From Romboutsia ilealis (GTDB taxonomy: Bacteria > Bacillota > Clostridia > Peptostreptococcales > Peptostreptococcaceae), in assembly GCF_900015215.1 (NCBI RefSeq), contig NZ_LN555523.1, positions 1,225,481 to 1,289,480 on the forward strand: a stretch of 64,000 nt of DNA, given 5' to 3'. The notes under the pieces are model-generated. The model saw only the letters and a list, made by a program, of their open reading frames with translations, ran no database searches and was not told the origin of the DNA. Below, one piece after another: positions 43,349 to 51,962 of the stretch; within the stretch, counting starts at the first letter, position 1; the number at the start of each line of letters is the position of its first letter. The position numbers and the translations under genes were made by a program.

Positions 43349-44596
43349 TTAATTACATGAAGCACCTGGTTTAGCTTTTAAAAATACTGTTACATTTTTA
43401 AATATTCTTCTTGGATCTAGTGCGTATACATATACATCTTCTATACATTTTTCTATATTAAATTCTTCACATAAATCAACTGTTATTCCTACACTAGGAT
43501 CATAAACGTATCCATTTATAAATATAGGTCCATTTGTTACAGGATCATATACTTCTATATTTTTTTGATAAGTTAATCCTTCAAACTTAGCATAAGGAAT
43601 TATAAATGCCATAAATGGAACTTCATAATGTGCAGAGTGTACAGATTGAGTATCTACTTCAGCTGTATAAACTATTTTTTGTTTTAGTGTTCCTTCTATT
43701 ATTAATTTTCTACCACTTAAACAAGTTCCTTCAGCATTTCCTATTAATGTAAATGCATAAGCATTGTCACAATCAACTTGAGTTAATGCACTTAATATTG
43801 AATTTATAGATTTAGTTGTAGTTGCAACTAGTGGTGGTATAGTAGTGTTAATTAATGTTGTTAAAACACCTACAAGTGCATTAACTGCTGTAATAACTGC
43901 TGTATCTTTTATTGATGCTACAGCATTATTAAGACTATTTAATATACCTGTTAATACACCTACTATTGAATTGATCAAAGTAGTAAGTTCATCTAAAGTG
44001 TCTGTAAGAGATTTTATTGCTTCACATATTGCTTGTGCAGAGAAAGGTATCCTTTTTAAAGCTGCTATTAAATTATCAGCTGCAGTGCTAACTGCAGTAA
44101 CTGCTACATTTATATTATTAATTAAATCAAAAATAGTAGTTTCAAGTTTATTTACTGTCTTAATTAATTCTGGTACTCCAGGAGTTGCTGTTAAAGCACC
44201 TAATGTTGTTTCTAAAGTATTAAATGCTGCTATTAAAGTAGTTTCTAATGGGGTATTTAAAATTGCTGCTACATCTTCTGTAAGAGTTGTTATTAAGCCT
44301 GGTAATGAAGTACTTAGACCATTTACTGAAATATAAAAGGTATACAGAATATATTGTTTATAAGCAAATGGTGTTTCTATAAGTTTTACATTATCTAAAA
44401 TAATCTTTGCATAAACTTGATCTATTTCTTCTATATCTGGTTTTAGTTTTGGAATACATAGTATTTCTGGAACTGATATCTCTGTCCAGTTTAAATTATC
44501 TACTTTACTTCCATCTATATTAAGTTTTGAAGCATTACATTTTCCAACTGTTTTTACATTAAAGTTACAACCACATGTTTTCTTGTTGCAAGCCAT
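43349..44596 (-). CDS. SPOCS/DUF3794 coat-type protein with large helical insertion
   Basis: A 415-residue protein. The ends match the neighbouring paralogues: an N-terminal KPDIEEIDQVYAKI segment and the C-terminal LTGRKLIIEGTLKQK and AEVDTQSVHSAHYEVPF. Between them, at about residues 80-270, is an insertion of about 190 residues rich in Thr, Ala, Leu, Ile and Asn, with weak internal periodicity (ITTLTEDVAAILN, LETTLGALTA, INSIVGVLTGILNSLNN) and almost no charge or cysteine. In the paralogues the same place is a short loop. AAGGAGG precedes the ATG. Probably a spore surface protein. Confidence 0.75.
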   Translation of the reverse strand: MACNKKTCGCNFNVKTVGKCNASKLNIDGSKVDNLNWTEISVPEILCIPKLKPDIEEIDQVYAKIILDNVKLIETPFAYKQYILYTFYISVNGLSTSLPGLITTLTEDVAAILNTPLETTLIAAFNTLETTLGALTATPGVPELIKTVNKLETTIFDLINNINVAVTAVSTAADNLIAALKRIPFSAQAICEAIKSLTDTLDELTTLINSIVGVLTGILNSLNNAVASIKDTAVITAVNALVGVLTTLINTTIPPLVATTTKSINSILSALTQVDCDNAYAFTLIGNAEGTCLSGRKLIIEGTLKQKIVYTAEVDTQSVHSAHYEVPFMAFIIPYAKFEGLTYQKNIEVYDPVTNGPIFINGYVYDPSVGITVDLCEEFNIEKCIEDVYVYALDPRRIFKNVTVFLKAKPGASCN

Positions 44597-44616
44597 GATT
44601 AATCCTCCTTATTTTA

Positions 44617-45213
44617 TTAGCACACTTTAGATGCTTTTATAAATATAGTCGTATTCTTAAATACACTTCTTTCAGATAATCTAGATACAAATATGTCTTC
44701 AATGTATGGAGTTATCCTAAATTGTTGTGATAATGGTGTATCTTTTTCTATTATTATAAAAGTTGAAAATGGTATTTCAAAATTAGCTGAATGAAGTGAT
44801 TGTTCATCATCATCTGCAGTATATATTACTTTTTGTTTTAATAATCCTTCTATTATTAATTTTCTTCCTGTTAGGTTTGTACACTCAGCATTTGGTATAT
44901 TCTCACCTGATATAAAATTTCCGGCAGTATTTGTATATCCCATTACAACTGGAGTTTTTATTACTCTTTGAGATATAATCTCTACACATGAATGAACTTC
45001 TACAATACCTTCCATATCTGGCTTTTGAGTTGGTATATCTACTATTTCAGGTAAATAAAACTCTGTCCATTTATCTTTATCTGCAAAACAAGTTAAAGCT
45101 TTTTCTATTTTATTAGCTGGATATTCTCCAACAATATTTATATCCTCAGATTCTATAATACATTTATTATAAAATTTATAACTTGTATTTCCTGTATAAT
45201 CACAGTTTAACAT
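44617..45213 (-). CDS. SPOCS/DUF3794 coat-type protein
   Basis: The ATG at 45213 follows AAGGAGTG and gives 198 residues. The family motifs are KPDMEGIVEVHS, LTGRKLIIEGLLKQKVIYTA and EQSLHSANFEIPFSTFI. No signal peptide or membrane helix is present, as expected for proteins assembled on the forespore from the mother cell. It is the middle gene of a three-gene minus-strand operon, 20 bases before the next gene. Precise coat or exosporium location is unknown. Confidence 0.77.
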   Translation of the reverse strand: MLNCDYTGNTSYKFYNKCIIESEDINIVGEYPANKIEKALTCFADKDKWTEFYLPEIVDIPTQKPDMEGIVEVHSCVEIISQRVIKTPVVMGYTNTAGNFISGENIPNAECTNLTGRKLIIEGLLKQKVIYTADDDEQSLHSANFEIPFSTFIIIEKDTPLSQQFRITPYIEDIFVSRLSERSVFKNTTIFIKASKVC

Positions 45214-45232
45214 TGATTTCACTCCTTAATGA

Positions 45233-45793
45233 TTATGATTGTTTTGGAACTGCATATAGTAATAATGTTACTTGTTTTAATATATTTCTTTCATCTAATA
45301 ACTTAACAGCAACATCTTCTACACATGCGTTAGCTTGAAATTCTACGTTTAATGAATCTACAGTAGTTCCATTAGTAAATGTTATTTCGCTTGGAACAAC
45401 TATATATGATGAAAATGGTACATAAAAATGTGCAGAGTGTATAGATTGATCTAACACATTAGCTGTATATACAATTTTTTGACATAATTGACCTTCTATT
45501 ATTAACTTTCTACCGGTAGAAACTTTACCTTCTAAATTTGGTATATAATCTCCATTCGCATCAACCGGCGATACTGGAACCTTTATAACTTCTGCTCTAA
45601 AAATATCAACAGATATGTTTACAGAGTTTATTTGCTCAGCATCTGGTTTTAACACAGGAATTGCAAGTGTTTCAGCAATATTCATTTGTAGCCAATAAGG
45701 ATATTGACTTATAACATCTGTAACGTCCGCAGGATTACAAAGACCTGATACATCTATTAATTCAGCTCTACAATTTGCCATATTACAATTCAT
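45233..45793 (-). CDS. SPOCS/DUF3794 coat-type protein
   Basis: A 186-residue paralogue and first gene of the minus-strand coat operon. It has KPDAEQINSVNISV, STGRKLIIEGQLCQKIVYTA and DQSIHSAHFYVPFSSYIVV. GGAG lies eight bases before the ATG. Domain architecture equals the 198-residue neighbour, suggesting tandem duplication. The upstream region has an inverted repeat that may be regulatory. Confidence 0.77.
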   Translation of the reverse strand: MNCNMANCRAELIDVSGLCNPADVTDVISQYPYWLQMNIAETLAIPVLKPDAEQINSVNISVDIFRAEVIKVPVSPVDANGDYIPNLEGKVSTGRKLIIEGQLCQKIVYTANVLDQSIHSAHFYVPFSSYIVVPSEITFTNGTTVDSLNVEFQANACVEDVAVKLLDERNILKQVTLLLYAVPKQS

Positions 45794-45813
45794 ACACTTT
45801 TCTCCTTTTTTAT

Positions 45814-45845
45814 TATAAATTAGGAATTATTATCCCTAATTTATA
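45814..45845. promoter_or_regulatory. Inverted repeat before the coat operon
   Basis: TATAAATTAGG and CCTAATTTATA separated by ten bases, about 20 bases before the first coat gene and within its likely leader. It may be a hairpin or an operator. The rest of 45846-45968 shows no gene. Confidence 0.45.
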
Positions 45846-45968
45846 CTATTTTCTACAAGCAAAAAATGTTCCTAAAAAAACAAATTAGATAATAAAATAT
45901 ACTGTAATTTTTTATAAAAGATTTTAAAAATTTAGACTATGTTATCCTTTTTCGTTATAGATATGACA

Positions 45969-46027
45969 TAAAAATAACCATACCTTAGACTTTTCAATAC
46001 ATTGAATTCTAAGATATGGTTATTTTT
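45969..46027 (-). terminator. Repeated terminator cassette, copy 2
   Basis: AAAATAACCATACCTTAG pairs with CTAAGATATGGTTATTTTT, with an inner TTCAAT/ATTGAA stem. It follows the histidine kinase gene on the minus strand. The segment between gene and hairpin shares GTTCG-AATATATTAA with copies 3 and 4. Confidence 0.8.
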
Positions 46028-46117
46028 ATAACTTACTATAAATTGTTCGCAATATATTAAAATTACGAAGTTAATTTATTTTTTATATTAGTATCTAATA
46101 ATATTATACAAAATATA

Positions 46118-48028
46118 TTAAATATTAAAATCTATATTAACAATAAACAAATCTCCAATAATATCTACTTTTAATTCTCCACCTTGTGCCTCTATCAGTC
46201 CTTTTGCTATAGCAAGTCCAAGTCCAGAACCTTCTGTATTTCTTGATAAGTCACCTCTTGTAAACCTTTCAGTAATTTCATCTGGGTCAAAATTAAGTTG
46301 ATACTTGGATATATTCTTAAAACTTATATGTACTTTTTCATCACTTTCTACTAAATCAATATATACTCTAGTTTTCTCTAAAGAGTATTTTAATATATTA
46401 GAAATTATATTTTCAAAAACTCTAAAGGTCTTTTTTCCATCAGCTAATATATATACTTCCTTATCAGGTGTATTCACTATAAAATCTAATTTAGACTTAT
46501 TTATATAGTCTTCCATTTCTACTAATGTTTGAGTAAGTAACTGATTTATATCATTTTCTTCTAAATTTAGTTCTATATTATTACTTCCAATTTTAGAGGC
46601 TTCAAATAAGTCTTCTATTAATATCTTAAGCCTTTGAGACCTTTTATCTAAAACTTGTACATAATCGTTTATATGTTTAGGCTGAATATCTTCTTTTTTC
46701 ATTAAACTTATATAGTTAATAATAGCTGTAAGAGGTGTTTTTAAATCGTGAGATACATTAGTTATAAGTTCATTTTTCATTCTCTCACTTTTTAATCTTT
46801 CTTCTACTGCTATATTTACAGTTTCTCCTATTTCATTTATATCCTTTACTATATCATCAAACAATATATCTTTCTTTATTTCTATTTTGTGTTCTATATT
46901 TCCATTTTTTATTTTATCTATTCCATTTCTTATTGTTTCAATTTTATTTACTTTATCTTTTATAATAAAAATTGATATTACACATAAAGCTATACTTAAT
47001 AATGGAGCAGTATAAATTGAAAATTCATATAATCCATAATTAACATCATATGTAGTCATTATAATAACTTGTATTATTGTTAATGGTATAAATATCCATA
47101 CATATTTAGTTATAGTGTAAATTTTTTTATTATTCATTTTTAAACTAGTCAATTTAACAATTAGATTATGTGCATAATCTTTAGGATGTATATTATTTTT
47201 TCTATTTTCCTCTAATATTTTAAAACCAAAATAATATATTAAATAAAGTAATGCTGTGTTAATAAAATAATATAATATACTCCATCCATAAATTTTAGAT
47301 TGTAGTAAGGATATTATAAAAGCAAGTGATATAAGTAATATATTTTTTAAAATTTTATTTAAAATATCTTTTTTACTTAATCCTAATATAAACATAGATA
47401 AATAATAGGTTATTATAATTGTTGATGCTATTATTTTACAACCTACAAAAAAATTTGCAGCATCAGTATTTTTAATAAATTCCTTATATTTTACATATAA
47501 GGGTTCATTATGATTAATTTCTTTCATCTCTTCTATGTTTATAATAAAAGGAATTGCTATATATGTAGTAACATCTTCTTTTTTTGTTTGAGCTAGATTA
47601 CCAAAATGATTTGTTGATACCCTAACTTTATTATTCTTATCATTTAATAAGTACATAGTTTTATCTTTAAAGTTAATTTCATATACATTGGGATAAGACG
47701 TTGTAACTGTTTTTAAATACTTATCAATATCAGAAATATTATTATAGTATACTTCTTTACTATCATTGTTTATTACAAATACATTTGCTGTTGTATAATT
47801 AGAAATCATATTCCTACCTTCAGCTTTATAATCAAGCATTTTTTCACTTGCATTATCTCCTACTACTGTATATACAGATTGTGTTGCTATTTCATATAAA
47901 ACTTGTTCTAATTCATAACTTTTATAAAAATCTGCATTGATATATTTCATATAAAAATCATTATTAGCAGTAATTATAGTTATACAAAAACATATAACTA
48001 AAGCCACTAAGTTTTTATTTTTTATCAA
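46118..48028 (-). CDS. Sensor histidine kinase
   Basis: About 636 residues from a TTG at 48028; an earlier TTG at 48040 is also possible. The N-terminal helix, an extracytoplasmic domain (about 30-190) and several further helices to about 350 form the sensor. A HAMP-like linker follows, then HisKA with NVSHDLKTPLTAI (phosphorylated His near 430), then the HATPase domain ending GLGLAIAKGLIEAQGG. The gene overlaps the end of its response regulator gene. Signal unknown; no target operon is adjacent. Confidence 0.88.
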   Translation of the reverse strand: MIKNKNLVALVICFCITIITANNDFYMKYINADFYKSYELEQVLYEIATQSVYTVVGDNASEKMLDYKAEGRNMISNYTTANVFVINNDSKEVYYNNISDIDKYLKTVTTSYPNVYEINFKDKTMYLLNDKNNKVRVSTNHFGNLAQTKKEDVTTYIAIPFIINIEEMKEINHNEPLYVKYKEFIKNTDAANFFVGCKIIASTIIITYYLSMFILGLSKKDILNKILKNILLISLAFIISLLQSKIYGWSILYYFINTALLYLIYYFGFKILEENRKNNIHPKDYAHNLIVKLTSLKMNNKKIYTITKYVWIFIPLTIIQVIIMTTYDVNYGLYEFSIYTAPLLSIALCVISIFIIKDKVNKIETIRNGIDKIKNGNIEHKIEIKKDILFDDIVKDINEIGETVNIAVEERLKSERMKNELITNVSHDLKTPLTAIINYISLMKKEDIQPKHINDYVQVLDKRSQRLKILIEDLFEASKIGSNNIELNLEENDINQLLTQTLVEMEDYINKSKLDFIVNTPDKEVYILADGKKTFRVFENIISNILKYSLEKTRVYIDLVESDEKVHISFKNISKYQLNFDPDEITERFTRGDLSRNTEGSGLGLAIAKGLIEAQGGELKVDIIGDLFIVNIDFNI

Positions 48029-48713
48029 TTTTATATCCAACTCCCCACACCACCTTTATATATTTTGGATCTTTAGGATTTATCTCTATTTTCTCTCTTA
48101 TTCTTCTTATATGTACTGCTACTGTTCTGTCACAGTTGTATCCTGGCTCTTGCCAAATACTTTCATATATTTGCCTTGATGAGAATACTCTTCCTTGATT
48201 TTTTAGTAGCATTTCTAAAATCTTATATTCTATAGGGGTTAACTTTACTACTTCTCCATCTACGCTAACTTCTTTGCTTGCATTATCAAGAACTAATGCT
48301 TCATATTTTAAGACTTCTAAGTTTTCTTGTTTAAAGTTTCCAAGGGAAATATAACGTCTTAAGTTAGACTTTACTCTTGCTACTAGTTCTAATGGATTGA
48401 ATGGTTTTGTTATATAATCATCTGCACCCATGTTAAGACCTATTATTTTATCGCTATCCTCTGTTTTTGCTGATACTAGTATAATTGGTATATTTTTTTC
48501 TTCTCTAATTTTTAATGTTGCACTTAGTCCATCCATTCTTGGCATCATAATGTCCATTAAAATTAAGTGAATTTCCTTTTCAAGTAAAATTTCTAATGCT
48601 TCTATTCCATCATAAGCCTTATATACTTTTAGACCCTCATTTTTTAAATGTATTTCCATAGATTCAACTATGTCTTTATCGTCATCAACTAATAATACAT
48701 TCCCTTTTATCAT
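48015..48713 (-). CDS. OmpR-family response regulator
   Basis: A 232-residue regulator; the ATG at 48713 is preceded by GAGGTGAG, and codons upstream to 48752 are not supported. The receiver domain has DDDKD at its start and the phospho-acceptor Asp in LILMDIMMPRMDG near residue 50. The C-terminal winged helix runs from about 130 to 230, with LTPIEYKILEMLLKNQGRVF. It is cotranscribed with the sensor kinase, whose start it overlaps. Confidence 0.9.
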   Translation of the reverse strand: MIKGNVLLVDDDKDIVESMEIHLKNEGLKVYKAYDGIEALEILLEKEIHLILMDIMMPRMDGLSATLKIREEKNIPIILVSAKTEDSDKIIGLNMGADDYITKPFNPLELVARVKSNLRRYISLGNFKQENLEVLKYEALVLDNASKEVSVDGEVVKLTPIEYKILEMLLKNQGRVFSSRQIYESIWQEPGYNCDRTVAVHIRRIREKIEINPKDPKYIKVVWGVGYKIDKK

Positions 48714-48837
48714 TAATCTCACCTCGCTTTTTATTTTACCATTTTTATACATATATTGTTTATATTTAGTAGTATAAATGTTATTTTTTAATATAAAGTG
48801 TATAATTTATTAAGATTTTATTAAGATTTATAATAAA

Positions 48838-48885
48838 AATAAGCATACCTTAGTATTTTCAATAATATAAGGTATGCTTATTTAT
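48838..48885 (-). terminator. Repeated terminator cassette, copy 3
   Basis: Same hairpin as copies 1, 2 and 4, but with AAGCATACC/GGTATGCTT in place of AACCATACC/GGTATGGTT. Both sides of one base pair have changed together. It is followed by the shared GTTCGTAGTATATTAA segment toward 48925. Confidence 0.82.
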
Positions 48886-48924
48886 ATAATTTTATATAAA
48901 TTGTTCGTAGTATATTAAAATTAT

Positions 48925-49104
48925 TTACTTATTTTTAAATATAAAATTAGTTACAGTTCCTAAAATTAAAGCAGGTATTATTGCTCCTATTAATATGCCT
49001 ATTATAGATATTAATGAAAACTCATACAATTAAATTATAAATAAAACTGCAATATTTAAATAGACTACTATATAATCTGATTTTCTAAATTTTGAAAATT
49101 TATA
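48925..49104 (-). pseudogene. Dead paralogue of the 59-residue membrane protein
   Basis: Sixty codons align along their whole length with the gene at 37138-37317: FSKFRKSDYIVVY matches FSRFRKLDYILFY, and LILGTVTNFIFKNK matches at the end. Two lesions are visible: the start codon position is not ATG, and the Gln codon CAA of the paralogue is TAA here (codon 25). An AAGGTG remains near the lost start. Confidence 0.75.
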
Positions 49105-49126
49105 TTATTCACCTTTTTAATTCGCA

Positions 49127-49483
49127 TTATATACAATCTTTTAAAGCTTGTACTCTATCATTTAAGTTGTTTAAATAGTCTAATTTCCATTCGTATTGTT
49201 TTATTGTTAATGAAGTTAATTGAGATTGGTTATATACAACTGCATAGTTTTCTATTTCGCGAAATTCGTCAAATTTTATTTTTAAATTAGATTTTATTGA
49301 GTAATCATTTAAAACATTCACATACTCTTGAACTTTATTAAAATATCTTTTATGAGCCATAACAAAAGGTATCATAATTATAAATGTAATTCCTGCTGGT
49401 GAATACATAAATACTTCTAAAGTAGATTTAGACTTTCTTATATATTTTTGTACAGCAATACAATCATTTTTTATATCTAACAC
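49127..49483 (-). CDS. Small single-span membrane protein
   Basis: A 118-residue protein from a GTG at 49483 with GGAGG eight bases upstream. One hydrophobic segment (AGITFIIMIPFVMA, about residues 30-43) is followed by a charged, probably helical domain. Family not recognised. Twenty-odd bases downstream lies the dead small membrane gene, so the two once formed a unit. Confidence 0.6.
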   Translation of the reverse strand: MLDIKNDCIAVQKYIRKSKSTLEVFMYSPAGITFIIMIPFVMAHKRYFNKVQEYVNVLNDYSIKSNLKIKFDEFREIENYAVVYNQSQLTSLTIKQYEWKLDYLNNLNDRVQALKDCI

Positions 49484-49579
49484 ACAATTCCCCTCCTATA
49501 TATCCCTTTTACTCTATTATAGCATTATCTTAAATAAAAACACTCTAATTTGCACTGTATAACAATTGTGAAGATATCT

Positions 49580-49704
49580 ATATTGTAACATTTATTTAGT
49601 GTATTTTTGTTACTTGCTAATCAAAGACAAGCTTCATCAATATTAAGCTTAGTAGCTATTGTATCATCATCTAAAATATCTAATAAGCTTATTGAACTTT
49701 CTAG
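49580..49704 (-). pseudogene. Fragment of an Rpn-type nuclease gene plus repeated flank
   Basis: Bases 49635-49704 match the 3' end of the intact Rpn gene at 51998-52066, with four differences in about 69 bases, encoding LLDILDDDTIATKLN. The adjoining 49580-49625 matches 51708-51753 downstream of the intact gene. Thus a shortened copy of the Rpn 3' region lies on the other side of the sigma/anti-sigma pair. Nothing else is seen between 49484 and 49719. Confidence 0.75.
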
Positions 49705-49718
49705 TTAATAATTTATGA

Positions 49719-49770
49719 TAAAAATAACCATACCTTAGTATTCTCAATAATATAAGGTATGGTTATTTTT
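49719..49770 (-). terminator. Repeated terminator cassette, copy 4
   Basis: Stem AAAATAACCATACCTTA/TAAGGTATGGTTATTTT, 54 bases past the anti-sigma stop, with the shared segment GTTCGTAATATATTAA between gene and hairpin. Confidence 0.85.
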
Positions 49771-49823
49771 ATAATTTTATATAATTTGTTCGTAATATAT
49801 TAATATTGTTTATAACTTATTTT

Positions 49824-51020
49824 TTATTTATTAATTTCTATTTCTATAGATTTGTCTTCAAATACCAATGTCTTTCCTTTTTGATAATGAATAATAGTAG
49901 GAACTAATTTAATATATTTTGTATCTTTATACGAATTTATCAGTTTCATCTCAAAATTAGCTTTATCAGTTTTACCAATATATGAATCTGATTCAATAGA
50001 TATCCATCTATACTCTTCTCCTTTATCATTAAATACTTTAAACTCTATACTATATCCATCTTCATCTATATATGAATAATCTAATCCTAAATAAATAGGA
50101 GATATACTAATATTATCTACTGATACATTTATTTTTCTATCATCTAACTCTAAATCTATATCTTTATTTATTTCATAATTAGTTGATGCATTTATTAAGT
50201 CTTCTCCTTTTATATCTACACTTATACCCCAATCACCTTCTACTACTGCACCATAACTACCCTCACTTGTTTTTGATTCTTCTTCTGTATACTCTGATTC
50301 AACTATATGTAACTTATTAATTTTTATTTTAAAGTTATACATCTTATTTACATCAATATTATTTGGAAATTGATTTTCATTTACTTTTTCTAAATAATAC
50401 TCACCTTTATCACTTTCTATAGCCTCTATTGATTGTTCTATTAATACATCTGTAGTTTTATCATCGTTTTTATCCTTTGAATTTGGAGCTGAATTATTAA
50501 AATATGTTAGTTTAACTCCATCCACATAAATTTCTGTGCTATCTGCACCTAATAATACTCTAGTTTCTTTATTTCCCCATTTATCAACAGACCAATCTTT
50601 TTGTTGTTTTTGTGTAAAATCTTCAAAAGGGTTAAATTTAGTATCATCAATATTTGCATCTATTATAAGTTTCCCATCATCAAGCATAATACTTTTAAAT
50701 AAAATTTTAATATTTTTATCTTCTACTGTTTTATCTATGTTATATGTATAGTCTTTAACTTCCTCTTTTTTCAAGCTAAAAACTTCATCTATTGTATACC
50801 ATATAGATTGAACCTGTGCCCATACATTTTCATTTAACATAACACTACTACCTAATATTACAGCTGATACAACTGCTATTGCATTTCTATAAGAAGGCTT
50901 TCTATTTCTTAACTTTTTTTTCATCCTCTGTTTAATATTATCATTATTATCAAACTTTACTTCTTCATATTCATCTATATTTACTTTAACATCATTTAAT
51001 ATACTATATTTATCCTTCAT
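49824..51020 (-). CDS. Anti-sigma factor-like protein (DUF4179)
   Basis: A 398-residue protein: cytosolic N-terminus of about 45 residues, one membrane helix (AIAVVSAVILGSSVML, about 46-61), then a large extracytoplasmic domain starting with the DUF4179-type IDEVFSL region. Such proteins pair with ECF sigma factors and hold them inactive until an envelope signal arrives. GGAGG precedes the ATG, 12 bases after the sigma gene. The signal is unknown. Confidence 0.82.
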   Translation of the reverse strand: MKDKYSILNDVKVNIDEYEEVKFDNNDNIKQRMKKKLRNRKPSYRNAIAVVSAVILGSSVMLNENVWAQVQSIWYTIDEVFSLKKEEVKDYTYNIDKTVEDKNIKILFKSIMLDDGKLIIDANIDDTKFNPFEDFTQKQQKDWSVDKWGNKETRVLLGADSTEIYVDGVKLTYFNNSAPNSKDKNDDKTTDVLIEQSIEAIESDKGEYYLEKVNENQFPNNIDVNKMYNFKIKINKLHIVESEYTEEESKTSEGSYGAVVEGDWGISVDIKGEDLINASTNYEINKDIDLELDDRKINVSVDNISISPIYLGLDYSYIDEDGYSIEFKVFNDKGEEYRWISIESDSYIGKTDKANFEMKLINSYKDTKYIKLVPTIIHYQKGKTLVFEDKSIEIEINK

Positions 51021-51032
51021 AATTAAACCTCC

Positions 51033-51554
51033 CTATTTACACATATTTTCTCTAATTCTTTTTCTACCTCTAGATAGTCGGTTATATAAATTAGATACTT
51101 TTGTATTACTTTTTAATGCTATAGTCTCTAAATCTATATCCTCTAAATAATGCTTTACAAATAACTCTCGGTCTTTTTCATTTAAATGACTTAATATTTC
51201 TTCTACTTCTTCTTTTGTTTCTTGCTTTACTAAATCTTTATCTATATAATAGATTTCATCTGTCATGTCTAATGTTTCTACTTTAGCTAGATACTTTCTT
51301 TTATAGTCAATAGCCTTATATTTTGCTATAGCACATATCCAATTTTTAAATTGGTTTTTATTTTTATCAAAGCTTTTAATGTTATCCCATATTGATAAAA
51401 GTACATCATCTATACATTCTTCTTCATAATTTATTAACACTCCTAGATGCTTTCTAACTATAGATGTAAGTATTCCTCTGTAATTATCTATAAGAAGTTC
51501 CATTCCTACTTCTTTTTTCTTTTTTATGTATTTAATTATTAACTCGTCCTGCAA
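51033..51554 (-). CDS. ECF-type sigma factor
   Basis: A 173-residue sigma-70 family protein. Region 2 spans about residues 20-95 (NQFKNWICAIAKYKAIDYKRK) and region 4 about 115-170 (LNEKDRELFVKHYLEDIDLE). It starts with TTG, eight bases after AAGGAGG. It is cotranscribed with the downstream DUF4179 anti-sigma gene. A 16-base palindrome TGTAAAAGCTTTTACA lies 17 bases upstream. Confidence 0.87.
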   Translation of the reverse strand: MQDELIIKYIKKKKEVGMELLIDNYRGILTSIVRKHLGVLINYEEECIDDVLLSIWDNIKSFDKNKNQFKNWICAIAKYKAIDYKRKYLAKVETLDMTDEIYYIDKDLVKQETKEEVEEILSHLNEKDRELFVKHYLEDIDLETIALKSNTKVSNLYNRLSRGRKRIRENMCK

Positions 51555-51570
51555 GTTTACTTCCTCCTTC

Positions 51571-51586
51571 TGTAAAAGCTTTTACA
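51571..51586. promoter_or_regulatory. Palindrome before the sigma factor gene
   Basis: TGTAAAAGCTTTTACA is a perfect 16-base palindrome just upstream of the ribosome binding site. It could be an operator or a leader hairpin. The following 51587-51650 is AT-rich. Confidence 0.45.
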
Positions 51587-51655
51587 ATTACTAATACGAT
51601 AAATTATATAAATTTCTATCAATTTGTTTTAATTTTTTATTTTTTTAACAAAAAA

Positions 51656-51673
51656 TAGGAGCACAAGCTCCTA
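51656..51673. terminator. Short hairpin, possible terminator
   Basis: TAGGAGC, loop ACAA, GCTCCTA, flanked by A and T runs, in the region between the sigma operon and the Rpn gene. Confidence 0.6.
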
Positions 51674-51707
51674 CTTTAATTCATTATTTATAATAATTTT
51701 GAATGTA

Positions 51708-51753
51708 TATATATTGTAACATTTTTTTAGTATATTTTTGTTACTTTGTAATC
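51708..51753. repeat. Repeat shared with 49580-49625
   Basis: ATTGTAACATTT, TTTAGT, TATTTTTGTTACTT and TAATCAAA occur in the same order at both places. Copies lie on opposite sides of the sigma/anti-sigma pair. Confidence 0.65.
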
Positions 51754-51925
51754 AAAAAATAGAGGCATATAATTCTCTTTCTTTATTTAGTAATATATTT
51801 AAATATTATAGTAATAGAACTTAATAATAAACGTACGTAATATATCTCAAATCACTACTTATCTTAGAACTCATAAAATAGATATTGATTAAATTTACAA
51901 ACTTTTATAAATTCGACTACTATAA

Positions 51926-51962
51926 AAATAGTCTGATGAAGTTAAACCCAGACTACTTTTTT
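51926..51962 (-). terminator. Terminator of the Rpn gene
   Basis: TAGTCTG pairs with CAGACTA around the gene end, followed on the minus strand by TTTTTAT. Confidence 0.65.

Noticed and set aside
43845..44336. A 163-codon open frame on the plus strand
   Set aside because: It is antisense to the low-complexity insertion of the 415-residue coat protein, has no ribosome binding site, and its openness follows from the repetitive codons of the real gene.
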